Of a DNA stretch of 64,000 bases, positions 12,498 through 26,524 are shown one piece after another. The position numbers and the translations under genes are program-made. Origin of the DNA: Candolleomyces eurysporus (Eukaryota; Basidiomycota; Agaricomycetes; Agaricales; Psathyrellaceae); the NCBI GenBank assembly GCA_027579435.1, contig JANBPK010001071.1:1-64000 (forward strand), read 5' to 3'. A model generated the notes under the pieces. That model ran no database searches and was not told the origin of the DNA. It worked only from the letters and a program-made list of their open reading frames with translations. Each line of letters starts with the position of its first letter. The first letter of the stretch is position 1.

Positions 12498-13971
12498 GGT
12501 CTAATTGTAACGCTTTCCTGCCAAAAGTAGTCAGGGGATCGACCGTGGCTAGCCACTCACTGAGTCACTCACTGGACCTTGTTCAAGCTAGCACGACCGG
12601 CCTTCAACTCAAACTCAAAGAACCAAGTCTGTATCGGGACGGTCAAGAAGGTACCACGTCTCCCGGTAACCAAACGACCGACGACGACCGTCCCTGTTCA
12701 CTCACTCTCACTCCATTCAAGAAGACATACACACTACAACGTTAGCACGTCGACGCAGACAGCTCAAGCTCAAGAACGAAATCGACGATGCCAACATATA
12801 TAACCCTGCTCTATCACACATAGCCCAAAAAGCAACAAAGAAAGCAAGGAAAAAAAAAGAGTCTAAAGAATCCCCCAAGTCCATCCAATACATACGATAA
12901 CACGCTCAATTGCAAGAACCAAACCCAAGGTCACAGCGTTACACAAAAGNAAACGTCCATGTTGTCTGTCTAGTCGCAATACACTACCTACAAAAGAAAA
13001 AGCGTCCGTACNAAAAAAAAAGGACTCAAAAGAGTAAAAGAAAGCGGGTCGTAATATCAAGTCATATAGTAGTATACTGGGGGGGTAATACGAAACAAAT
13101 CGACATGCATGCAGGTGTCTGGATGGATGCGTACTAAAGAGTACTAGGTATACACGGCGGGAGTCCCAAATGCAACATATGTATGTAAGAACAAACGAAC
13201 AATGTATGGAGTGTATGTATTGTATTGTATGTATGTACGTATGAGTGTAGGATGTCATGTGAAAACAGTGTGTGGCAATGGGGACGGGACGTGCGTGCAT
13301 GGTAGAGGGTATACAACTATATAACTATAAACAAACAATCATAGCGAAGAAAGGGGGAAGGGGGGGAACGATGTATCGCGACAGACGGAGCGAGCGAGCG
13401 AGAGAAAAAAAGGGGGATGGATGGGAAGGGGAAGGGGACATAAGGGGGAGGCATAGGTAAGAAAAGGGGGACAAGAAACAGAATAGGGAGAAAAATAACC
13501 GCCTCGTGCTCATCGACAGCTAGTAAAAAGCGCATCACATCTAAGTAATTCAATCTCCTCCGACACGTCACCATCGAGGTCCAAGAGTTCCAAACGTCGA
13601 GGTCTGGAAGGACTTGAACCTCTCGAGAGTAAAAATATATCTTGTCGCAAGAGATGGAAAGGAAAACAACAGCCAAAGGGAGTTGGACGCCGGTTTTGAA
13701 TGTCTTCGGCAAGAGAGTCTATGGGCGAAGAAAAACATAATGATACAACAGCGGCTTCCAAGTCTTGAAGTCATGCAATGAGTCGATGCGAGCACAGCAG
13801 GGGCGATAACCTGATTATGTGTGGGCGAATGTAAGAGAAGAAACCGGAAAGCGAGTCTTGAAGAAGTCATTTTGTTGGGGATTTTATGTTTTCACGGATA
13901 GAGCGAGCGGCAGGGCGAATCGAGGGCATCGAGAAGGACGAGCGGGCGAAAGGTTGGACGACGACGGTAAT

Positions 13972-16133
<2,162 letters not shown>

Positions 16134-16492
16134 ATTAGAGTGGATTTGGAGGCTGGAGACGGATATGCAGCTTCTTTGTTGTCAGGATGCAGCGGGTGCT
16201 GGCAAGACGTCGTTTTGCAAGGCTTTCGTTCGTAAGACTTTTTGTTCAGAAAACGAAAGTAATGAGCGAAAGACTGGAAAAAGAAGAAGATAAAAAGTGT
16301 CGTCTAGAAGATGGATAGAAAGGCGAGTGGGTGCTGATGCTAGGAGCAGATCAAACGAGCGAGTCTGTCTGCGCGAGGACGAAAAATTCCCCCTTNCGCT
16401 GACAAAGCCGCTGGCTCCCGTTTTCCCCACGGTCACATCGCCCCTGTCTTTGCACCGAACGTGGCAGAGTGGGGTGGGCTTCACGTTTGACC
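16134..16492. promoter_or_regulatory. Divergent promoter region between ded1 and the TPR gene
   Basis: The two start codons face away from each other across 359 bp, so this must hold both promoters and leaders. I see no clear TATA box. An N lies at 16396. Confidence 0.6.
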
Positions 16493-17348
16493 ATGGCCGA
16501 CCACTCGCACTCGCATGCCCCGGGGGAGGACTGCTCTCACAACCACGGGCCCCAGTCGCCCGGCATCCCCCAGCCAGACCCCGCCGCCCAAGCCCTCATC
16601 GACGCCGATTTCGTCCCAACGCCCCTCGCGCTCCATCCAGATCCACACACGGCTGTGTGCTCGCCCCACAAACTCGAAAAGTGCGACAAGTGCAATGTAG
16701 ATTTCGTCAACACGAACCGCCTCGCCAAGCTCCTCGTCGCGAACCCGTCCCTGCTATGTCCCCCGCCGAACAACGTGGTCTCGCAGCAGCTCTCCCAGAT
16801 GGTCCAGCGGACNAAGGACGAGGGAAACGTANGGTGCCTNTTCCAGCTTTCCTTGGATCTCTAANAACCTTTTTTGCGATAGGCCCTCTTTAAATCTGGC
16901 CAGGCTGGNCCTGCTCTGGGACGGTACACCGCTGCTGCCCAGTTGGCCGTCCAGCGACCGCCTTGGGAGGCCAACCAGTTCATGCGCGAAGAGCTCTCGA
17001 CCGTCATCTCCAACAGATCAGCAGCCTACTTTGATTTGGGCGACTACATCTCTGCTCTTGCCGATGCAGAGGCGGTTATTTCGCTCAGGCGTAACTGGCC
17101 AAAGGGTCACTTCCGCAAGGCCAAAGCGCTCCTTGGGATGCACAAGACCAAGGAAGCGGCCGAGTCTGTGCGGTTGGGTCTGAGCTTTGAGCCTCAGAAT
17201 TCTGTAAGCGTGGTGTATCTGATCTTTACCCGAGTGATGACTGACAAATTTATAGGAACTCTTGACTTTCCTTAATGACATCGAGAAGATGCAACAAAAG
17301 CTTGAGGAAAAGAGGAGTCAGAAATCAACGCCTGCAGTCAGCGCATGA
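16493..17348 (+). CDS. sec72: Sec72-like TPR protein (ER protein translocation)
   Basis: The protein resembles the fungal Sec72 subunit of the post-translational Sec61/Sec62/Sec63 translocon, acting on the cytosolic face of the ER. The start at 16493 has a favourable ACCATGG context. The N-terminus is His-rich (MADHSHSHAPGEDCSHNHG), then come CSPHKLEKCDKCNVDF, LLCPPPNNVVSQQLSQMV and the TPR repeats with TAAAQLAVQRPPWEANQFM, ISNRSAAYFDLGDYISALAD and WPKGHFRKAKALLGMHKTKE. Two introns are clear: one from about 16830 to 16889, and one from about 17203 to 17255. The last exon encodes ELLTFLNDIEKMQQKLEEK and stops at 17346-17348. Ns at 16813 and 16909 are in frame. The gene's 3' end has seeded a downstream repeat array. 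Other TPR co-chaperones are possible, but the block order favours Sec72. Confidence 0.75.
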
Positions 17349-19330
17349 CGATCTCCTACTACTACTAGATTCTCTGGCGGTTGTAAACTATTCGTTCCCA
17401 TTCCCTATTTATTATGGATACCGGACATTGACAGGCAGCCGCTCAGCTAATTGGAATTGGACACCGTGTCGCCTACGTGTCATAAGGGCCCTCCATATAT
17501 TGTTGGGTCCTCATGGGGGGATGCTGGTCCGGGTTTCCGTCCACCAGCTTCAGTCGGGCGGGCCACGCGTGTGTACGTCCCTGAGACCACCACCGTGCAT
17601 TGATATGCTATATGTTGTGGGACGACTTTGCAATCCCCGTTCCGTTATTTCTCGCTCCGATCCGAGAGGGAGTCTCCCTTTTGTCGGGCTCCTTCGACTC
17701 CATCAAGTCTTCTACATTGTGGAATTATGCAGCATCGCGTCCGACTCGGAAGCAGCGATACTGGTCGTTTAACGTTTCCGTCCAGGAGATTGAGGTTTGG
17801 CAGCGTACGTACGTATGTGTACGTCCCTGAGACTAGCTCAACCTCGCTATGCAGTGATGCATTGATATGCGATATGTCGTGGGACGACTTGCTGAATCCC
17901 CGTTCCGCTATTTCTCGCTCCGATCAGGTCGTCGTCGTTGTCTCCTTTTTTGTCGGGCTCCTTCCCCTCTTGACCCCGTGGTCTGGTTTAGCGTCCTTGG
18001 TAAAGTCTCTTGTGTTTTCGCTTTCGTTTTTACTCTGCGTGTTCTTCCGAGCTGGCGACTTTTCGTCGGTGGCCAAGTCTGGGTCAAAGCGAGCCAGCGA
18101 CTGACCTCTTGACGTCGAGAAGATACAGTGAACACAGGAGGGGCAGGAGGGTCAGGAATCACGCATGATTCACTAATACCACTAGAGTTCCTCTTGCGGT
18201 CGTAAACCAAGTATGTATGTATTCGTTCTCGTTCCCTATTTATTATGTACGGATACCAGAGATTGACAGGCGGTTATACATTGTGAAAATAGGCAGGTCG
18301 CGTACATATTGCGTGCGTGCGTGTCCGACTCGGGGACAGCGATGCTGGTCGTCCAGGAGCTTCGGTCTGCCGGGCCACGACGTACGTACGTATCCCTGGG
18401 ACCAGCTTGAGCTTACTTATGTACCAGGCGTTGATTGATACGCGATCCATACGTATAAGTATGGTTGCTCTTACAGGGATGGCAGCGGCCCCCCAACGGC
18501 TTCCCAATCCCTGTTCCGCTATTTCTGGCTCCGGGGTGATTATCTCCTTTTCGTCGGGCTCCTTCTGAATCCCTCTTTACCCCGTAGTTGCTGTACACCA
18601 CCCGAGTAGGGGCTATTGAGGTTTTGGCTTAGCGTCCTTGCTAAGAATTCAGCTTCGTCTACTATTGTTTTCCTTTTCGTTTGTATCCGTACTCTTCGCT
18701 GGCAACCTGACCTGTTTCGTTTTTGGTGCCTTGATTTATTCGTCGGTGGCCGAGTTTGGTGTTTGGTGGTGGCTCCCCCACGTCAGCTCGCTTTCGCTTT
18801 CGGAGATGATCAGATGGATCGTTGGGGATATTTCCTATGTTTGGGAAGGGGGTCAAAGCAAGCTGGCGACCGGCGCTTGACTCTTCTTGATTACTTGCTA
18901 TATATCGAGGAGATTCAGCAAAAGCTCGGGGGAGAATTCGGGGAGTCAGAGATCATCATCATTGCCTCCGGTCAGCGCATGCTGATTCATTAGTATGTAC
19001 TAGTTCCTGTTACGGTGTAATCTACTCGTTCCCATTTACTGCGGATATCAGAGATCACTAGGTAGCGATTCTGGTGTTTTGGGAGTTGTAATTGGAGTTG
19101 GGATTGGACACCGCAGGATCGCTTATGTGCCATGAGCGATTCGTTCTGGTACGTGTTTCTGCTCCATTGCGTCGGGTTGTGAGGCCACAAGGTCGTCTGT
19201 CCATCCCTGAGACCCTTTACGCGTTGGCCTGTGTTCGCTTAGACAAGGGGGCGGCTTCCTCGATCCCCCGTTCCGTTTTCTGGCTCCGATCCGAGCTCAT
19301 CGTCTCCTTCCTCGTCGGGTTTCTTTTACT
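17281..19330 (+). repeat. Degenerate tandem array derived from the sec72-like 3' end
   Basis: Block a (last-exon tail plus 3' untranslated sequence) occurs in the gene at about 17281-17420 and again, decayed, at 18108-18265 and 18898-19045; shared words include TCGAGAAGAT, CAGCGCATG and GATTGACAGGC. Block b, marked by GTCCCTGAGACC, CCCCGTTCCG and TCGTCGGGCTCCTTC-like words, occurs at about 17536-17702, 17776-17975, 18349-18575 and 19150-19325. The period is about 0.8 kb with some half-units. No copy retains an open frame. Confidence 0.75.
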
Positions 19331-20993
19331 GGCAGTCCAGATTCCTTTACACGCAGTCCTACACTACCATGCGCCAATTTTAAGATTGGCCCAAGCATCG
19401 AGTGTAAGATAAGATACTCTGAAGCGGGGAGGGTGTGGTACGCTCCTCCCCCGGCCGGCTTGGCCTGCAGCCAGTTTAGCGTCCGTCCGATGATGGGCCC
19501 CCTTTTCATTTTCCATTTCATTTTTGTGTTCACCATCATCATCATCACCTGGGCCTTTTCCTTTTACTCGGAAGGAGTAGTAACGACACCACGACCACCA
19601 CCCACCCCCTGCTAGCTAGTCGGTGACACAAGCCTGTGGCTTGCTTCTTACCCTCTCCAAAAGACATCGTTTTATTTCTCTCTCTCTCTCTCTTTCGCTC
19701 TCGCTTTTCGTCTTCGCTGTTCGTTCGACTGTTGCGTCATACTACTACTACTACTGGACGTTGGAGAGGCCAAGCTTTTATTCGTGAAGGAAGACGGACG
19801 GACAGACCATCCCTCGTTGCAGCATAGCATCGCAGTTTTTGGCCCACACCTCTTCGGACAGCGGACGTCCGGGATTTCCTTCCATCGTACACACGTGTGC
19901 AAGCCCCCCTGCTGCTTCAGCATACAACGAACCTCGTTTGGATTTTTGGGAGTCGAGACGGAAAGGACGGACGGGGGAAACAGTAGTAGGACTGGTGCCG
20001 CATCGACCCGGACCTTACTACGTGCGCAAGTGGATAATCATCGAGAGGGTTATTTAGCTATTAGCGTTCTTTGGTAAGTCGTCTGCATATGTTTTGGGTG
20101 TTCGTNCGTCTTCTTCTTTGCTTTTTTATTTTTTCCACTTTCTACTTTCTACGTGTTCTGAGCTGGCCCGTTGGGAGGGGGTGCCTCCATTTGGTGTGTC
20201 TGGCCGGGTTCGGTATGGTACATACGCATACCCTCCACGTCAGCTGTGCTGTAGCCGGTCGGCGGTCGGTGCCTCTCGATGATCGTTGGGGATGGGTTAT
20301 TTAATCGGGCTGGTGGGAGGGAGGGGTGTCAAAGCGAGCTAGCGGGTGTTGGACTCTCGCTGTGCTCGCGCAGTGCTGCTGGATTTGTTTTCGTGCCCGA
20401 GGGCGTTTGGAGAGGGTGCCTCAGCTCGCAGTGATGCCTCGGCCGGATTCAGCATCTCTGATCTCCTTCTGGGGGTGGGGTAACCTGCCATCGGTTTTTC
20501 ATGCACCATTCACGATAGATTGCTACCAGTCTTATTGTCGAGATGCTTGGGCTGGACTCTGCCCGTAGCCTTTTTTTTCTGGGCCTTGGAGTGTCATTAC
20601 GACGACTCCGTCCATTGATTTCCTTCTCGCGATCGATATTACCTTGTTGCTTACAAACCCTCTCTTCTTCCCTGTCCGGTGGCATTGACTTCCGTTTTCA
20701 TCTATTCGNTTTTTTTTCCGACGTGCAGATCTCCATAGAGCTCTTCTGTTTGTGCCGCCGTCATAGAGGATATTGGAACAAGGCAGGAGGATTGTTCGAA
20801 CAGAAATAGAGCATAGAGACCGAGCAAGTCTTTTTCGCTTCTGCCACCCTTCTTTCTTCTTCCTCTACTCTCCGCCACGAATCGCTTTTATTTCTTCGTT
20901 CCTGATCTACGTCCAATCGTTGCTCGAAGCTGACCATTATTGGTTATTCCATCCAGGGTGTTACCCGAAAACAAAAACGAAAACCAGTGAAGC
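19331..20993. other. Pyrimidine-rich intergenic stretch before the low-complexity gene
   Basis: No gene is supported. It includes a CT microsatellite at about 19676-19694 and weak echoes of the upstream array near 20310-20460 (GTCAAAGCGAGCTAGCG, TCTCCTTCTGGGG). The last few hundred bases are T-rich and probably hold the promoter and leader of the gene starting at 20994. Confidence 0.55.
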
Positions 20994-23900
20994 ATGTATC
21001 ATCGCTCGACCGACTCGTCGCCTAATGGTCGGAATCTGAGTCTTCCATCTGAAGAGCATTTTCATCTTCACCCTCATGGCGTGCGCAAGGTGAAGCCGCT
21101 TCCGAAACGGCGGAGGGTGATGGAGACGGACTCGCAACTCGGCNGGGGCGCATGACGGGCCCGCCAGCAACGGAAACNANACCGCACCTAGTACTGCAAC
21201 TTTGAATGCCACAACCGCAACGGCNACCANCACCACCTCCACCACAACAGCAGGGGCAGCGACAGCAGGAGAGCACAACCGGACCTGGAGCATCTCCGCC
21301 AACTTTCCCAATGTCGNAAAAAGTGATCAACTCGAGTATAACGAGGGAGCAGTTTATGGCGCATGCNGGGGGAACTGGCGAAGCGGTTGACGCATCAGCT
21401 GCAGGGGAGGCTGCCTCCGGAGCGGATGGAGTTCGTGCAGGCTCTGTTGCAGCCTCCCACTCCCAGCTCGACGGGCTCGAGCCTCCCGACGCCGCTTACG
21501 GCTCAGCAGCAGCAAGCGATNATCAAAAGCGCTACCGGTGACAGAGACGACCAAGGGCTNGTCGGGGTTGGAGGAGNNGGAGGGGTGATTATTGGGGGTG
21601 CGGTTGGGGGGAGNGTTGAGGCGGATTTGTTGGGGAGTGTTGCTGCGCTTGTAGAGCAGCATCATCAGCACCAGCAGAGCCAGCAGCAGTCGCTGCCGGT
21701 TTATGGACCACCCNNCCGCCTCCGCCTCCGCCCCTTCCGGATACAAAGTTTGATTTGGATGCGGTGTTTGCGGCGGGCTTCGAGGCGGGCTTGGCGGGTG
21801 CTGTGAATGGATTTGACCCGTTTGATGATTGTGGTGAGTTGAGTTTGTTGGTTTCTTTCTTTCTTTCTTTCGATTTGTTTCTCATTCCTGTGTCGTCTCT
21901 ATCTCTACGTTTTTCNTCTTTTGTCTTTTGTCCGACCACCCCCATTTTGTTCTCTTCGCTGACCGTACACACGATGTTACTACAGAAACATGGGAAGAAG
22001 TCGCAGAGATATATTACAGCCATCATCGGCCGACACCTCTCCCAACCTCTTCTTCCTCCACAACGACAACGACAACAACATTGTCAATGTCTACCGCGAA
22101 TTCGATGAACCCAATCCATCCTGCGGGAGTTCCTCCATCTAGTATAACAGAGGTGACGTCGGACCTAGGCAGACGGGGTGCAAGAGACGGAGACGAAGAC
22201 GACGAAGACGACGGTGACGACCGGGATTACCACGACCACCTCCGACAACCTGGCAATACCNAAAAAACGCAAAGTCCCCGCCAATACAGGCAGCTCGCCT
22301 CAGCGAATTAGCAGAGGCGACGAGGGGGACGAACTTGATCCCGGCGGGCTGGGAGGAGGAGGGCAGCAGGCCGCCGACGGCGGGGTTGCAGATGGCGGTG
22401 CCAGTAATAGCGCTGGTGGTGGTGGCGGTGAAGGGACGCTCGGAGCCGGGACCGAGGGCAGTGGCGCCTTCGGCGGTCGGGGAACTCCCTATCCCGGAGG
22501 AGGAGGGTACGGCGGAACCCAGTTCCCAATCGGCCGGCTGCCCTTATCAGCGCTGTCAACCTTTACGACGACCTGCCCGTCCGCAGCTCGTGTTGGCCAG
22601 CTGAAGAGTGTCGTCCGGGTGCGGGGGAAGCTTGCAGGGGCGATGGTAGCTGGGATTCAGCATAAAGAGATGTTGAAGGCGCGGAAGAGGCAGTTGGCGG
22701 CTGTTATGGGTGTTTTGTCGCAGGGAGATACGTTGGCTTTGGATCAGGCGCTTTCGATGGTTGGGAATACGGGGCCGTTTGGAGGCCCGTTGTCGTCACC
22801 CTCCGGCTCGGCTACAGCTCCTGGTTCCGGAGTAGGGACAGGGAGGTCTGCGGATGAGAAAGAGAATCAAGGAGAGGAGCAGAAGGCTGCAACGGTCAGG
22901 CTGTCGAGGCGGACTAGCGCGAGGATGGCGAGGGCTGTGGTTCGGACGATGAAGAGCGGGGGTCCTCGGCAGGCTGGGGTTATGCCAAGTCGCAAGTTTT
23001 CCTTTGCTTGCGATAGTGCGAGTAAGTGTCTTCGTTTTCCTTTCTTATCTTTGCCATCTTTTGGATGCTTCTATCACTTTTAACATCTTGAGTTACGACA
23101 TCTGACACTCCATTCTTTTTTTTTTATCTTCGCCCTTCCAACTCCATTTTCTTTCGACGTTGTATCGCCGATTTTAAAGCCAAGGAGAGGCTTATTGCGA
23201 CGAAGGAGGAAGTCACTACCTTACGGAAACGCTTTGAAGCCGAGCTGGAACGACAGGCAGCCAATGCGGCAAAGCTAGCTGCTGCCAGCAAATCTCAAGT
23301 NGGCGTTCCCAACACCGCAGCCAGCACACCAGCGAAAACCGGAACGAAACCGAAGAAGACCAAGACCGGGGCGTCGCCGAGCAAAACCAAGTCGGCTCAG
23401 GGTGCCGCGAGCGCTCAAGGAAAGGGAACCGCGAATANCGGATCCCAGCCAGCCTCGCAGCAGCAACCTCTCGCTCCAGGTCAGCCGAAGGGAGCGCAAA
23501 CGCANCANCCACCTCACCCTGGGTCTGGTGGTGCCAATCAACCAAGGCAGCAAGCTCCACAGTCGCAGCAGCAGCATCAGCAACCGCTGCCTTCACCTCC
23601 TGCCCCTTCACCGCCTCTTCAGCAGACCAAGCCGAAGAAGAAGAAACGGTCTGCGTTGGCGAATGCGTCTAATCCTCATCATTTGAGGAATTATGTCCCT
23701 TCGAGGTTACCGCATTCTGCTGGGGGCGGAGGAAGTCTGAACCATGGTGGGCCGAACGGGGGTGCTAATAGCGTTAATAATGGGCTGCTGGGCCCCCTGC
23801 CGTTGAGGTTTTTGACGGCGGAGCTGCCTGCGAAGAAAGGGACAACCGGGGGGAGCGTTAACGGCGGTGGAGGAGGAGGAGGAGGAACAGGAGGGAAGAA

Positions 23901-24517
23901 GCAGAAAGGGAGTGGAGGGTCCAACGCGGGGAGCAACACCGCGAACGGCGCTGCTCACAATACCTCTGCGATGCTGAGTTTGCTCGTTCCTGGGGACGAG
24001 TGGATTTGCGCGTTTTGCGAGTATGATTTGTTTTTCGGGGATGATGTGGCGTTTAGGAAGGCTGTGAGGAGCAGGAAGAAGATTTTGAAGAGGAGGAGGA
24101 GGGCGAGGGAGAGGGCTGCGGCTGCTGCGAACGGGGTGAAGACGTTTGGGAAGGGAGGGGCGGCGGCGGCGGCTTCGTCTGCCAATTCGCCTTCGGGTGC
24201 TCATCCTGCGAATAATGGTGCTGNCTGCACCCTCGGGGGTGACGGGGCATGCGCCGGTGAATCCTAATGGCGTTCACGCTGTTAATGGGAAGAGCGGGAG
24301 GAATCCTAATTCCGCTAATGCCGTGAATCATGGTGAAGAAGGGCAGGGGAGTGACGAGGACTATGACTTTGATTTGGCGGATTTCGATGATGGGGATCCG
24401 GGTTACGAGGCTGGGGGGAATGGGAAGGACTCGTTTGGGAAGGTACCCAAGTATCAGACCAAGGGCAAGGCGGTCGCGGGGCATGATAGTGGTCAGTTGA
24501 TACCGGCTGCTGGATGA
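20994..24517 (+). CDS. Long low-complexity fungal protein with CxxC module, probably nuclear
   Basis: Function is not recognised. It starts MYHRSTDSSPNGRNL and has basic clusters KVKPLPKRRRV (about 21090) and KKRKVP (about 22265), which look like nuclear signals. Ordered segments are REQFMAHA...LAKRLTHQLQGRLPPERM (about 21340-21430), KFDLDAVFAAGFEAGLAG (about 21745-21800), RVRGKLAGAMVAGIQHKEML (about 22615-22675), SNPHHLRNYVPSRLP (about 23670-23712) and a C-terminal module EWICAFCEYDLFFGDD followed by RKAVRSRKKILKRRRRARER (about 23995-24115). Between them are Gln, Pro, Gly and Asn tracts, and the tail is acidic. Introns are seen at about 21833-21986 and 23022-23180. Several Ns (for example 22261 and 24224) break the frame, and ignoring them restores it. 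The segmental conservation I infer suggests a real regulator rather than a chance frame. Confidence 0.7.
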
Positions 24518-26524
24518 CGAAGATGACGGGACGAGGAATCACAGAGCTCTCAGCGCTGTTGTGATTGGGATCCCGTCCCCTTCTGTTTCTGACTCTCAGC
24601 TTTCCAGTCTGATATCTCTGTCTTCCCTGTTTCGTTTTCCGTTCATCTGTCCAGGTTTCAGCCTTCTCTGTCCTCTCCATGGTATCGCCTCTTCTTTGTT
24701 AGCCGTCTTCAACTCTTTCACAAGCTATCGGATTCTGGATTTCTTCTGCTGGTTTCCGGAATCGTCTCCGTTGCCAAGTTTTCTCTCTTTTCTTACCCTA
24801 GTGGTTGCTGTCTTTCGTTTAGCTTTTCGTTTTCGCTGTCGTTTGTTATTATTCTACATCTTCAACTAGTCTCTCATCCAGCATTCTATTTCACGTTTTC
24901 CGCAATCCTGTTCTAATCGCAGCATTCCTTCAAGCACACGCATCAATACTATACACATACACACATCATTCCATCGCCTCATCCTCTTTGGTTCCTCGGA
25001 CAACGCTCGCTATATAGCAATGTATATATACATTGGTTATTTAAATCAACCGTGACCTGAGTAAGCGCAGGTAGAGACGTATAACGCATCAGTTGGAGAA
25101 TTGTCATCAGTCCGTCATTCGCTGGGCCTGGCGCATCATTGGCATTACAACTCGACGTAGTGATGAGATTCTAACCAGACAGGTCTGCGATCGTCCCTCA
25201 ATGATGTCTGTCACGCAGGGACTCCGTCGAGATGTTAATCCCTGGGCTGTCATCTTTGACTGAGCTGTGGGCTCACTGGCAATCCACCCTGGAGATGAAT
25301 ACCACTTCACCGCGGAAGCACGTCGAGCCCCGGCACACGAGAGCAAAAGCATCCGGTTAGATATTTAGACTTTGCATGGAAGCATTGACAGGCCTTGAGG
25401 CACTGCATGTCAGAGGAAACCTCGGGGATGGAGTTGCAACGATGATGGCGTGGCTGGATGCGAGAAAGGGAGAAGCAGTGATGCAGCCGGAGCGGCATTG
25501 CCCGGGCCGGACGGAATTTTATGATCCATTTCGACTGGATTTTTGCAGCATCAGAATTCCCCCGAAGGCTCTCCTTGGCTTTCGTCCTCCATCGTCGCCG
25601 TGCCCTCGCTCTCCCCAGTTTCTCCCCGCAACGCCCACGACGGCCACGGCCCCAGCTCCACGTCATACCACAGCGACGACGACCCCCAGAGGTTTNCCCC
25701 GAGGATCCTCTCGTGTCCCNTTTTTGACCACCTGCCACGAACAGAGGATCTTCGGATCCGGGTTCAATTGCGCGCCATCGCGGTGCTGGCCTGAACGGTC
25801 GACGGTCCTGAACGAGCTCGGTCTGGTCGAAAGGCCCTCAGGTGACGTCCCTTTGCCCTTCGCCAGCTGCAAGCGCGCTTATTTTTGCTTTCTTATGTGA
25901 TCATTCTGCAGTTTGGGAATCCGATTCAGGGAGCACGTTCCAGCGAGCCGTTATCTCGCCTCTTTTGCCCTCATCCGGCATCCTCGTTCCCTGCTGGATC
26001 GGTGCCACCAGCGTGCACTGTGTGATGTGTTGGTGAGTGGCTTGCTGTTTCCTTGTGTGGACAGCGTTCAGGGTCGCGTCGCCGGAGGAGTGGGCGTAGA
26101 TGGGTTTACGCAGGCGTTTGGATACCCTGTGTCGTCCCTCGATGCCTCGGGCTAGCTGAATCGCTTCTCGCCTGACGGGAATCCACGAGCGCCGGGGGAT
26201 AACGTACTCCATGTTTTCATCTTCTCAGTCAGTTGGGATCGCTGCTCCAATTTTTGGGTCTTTACACATTCAGATCATGTTCACGCGTTCATCAACAGTA
26301 GCTGACACGCTTCTCTGTCATTTTAGCTCCCTAAATTGAGTATTATCGGCTAACCCCCTCTCACGATTCGCTGTCCTGGTGTTAAGACCGAGAAATTGTC
26401 CGTATTGCAATTTTTGGCCTCCATCGGTCCCTATTTAACCTTCGTCCTCGGTCAGTCCTATCCCCTCCACGCCCTTATCACGCCGAGACCCAACGCCGTC
26501 ATCCAGTCACTTTAGCTCAACACA
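24518..26524. other. Two-kilobase intergenic region upstream of the GATA gene
   Basis: No gene is supported. Open frames at 25370-25900 lack motifs and splice logic. The last 200 bp are C/T-rich with a leader-like ending just before the GATA start. Two Ns lie near 25696 and 25720. Confidence 0.55.

Larger units (their letters stand above)
12098..13971. other. Intergenic between F-box gene B and the RNA helicase
   Basis: No gene is supported. The stretch holds the inverted-repeat arm at 12170-12320, the second 59-bp repeat at 12439-12497, and, toward 12850-13971, low-complexity purine-rich sequence that is probably the helicase 3' untranslated region. Single Ns lie at 12950 and 13012 beside A runs. 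Confidence 0.6.

Noticed and set aside
25370..25900. Possible short gene before the GATA factor
   Set aside because: Frames are interrupted, include two Ns, and show no conserved block.
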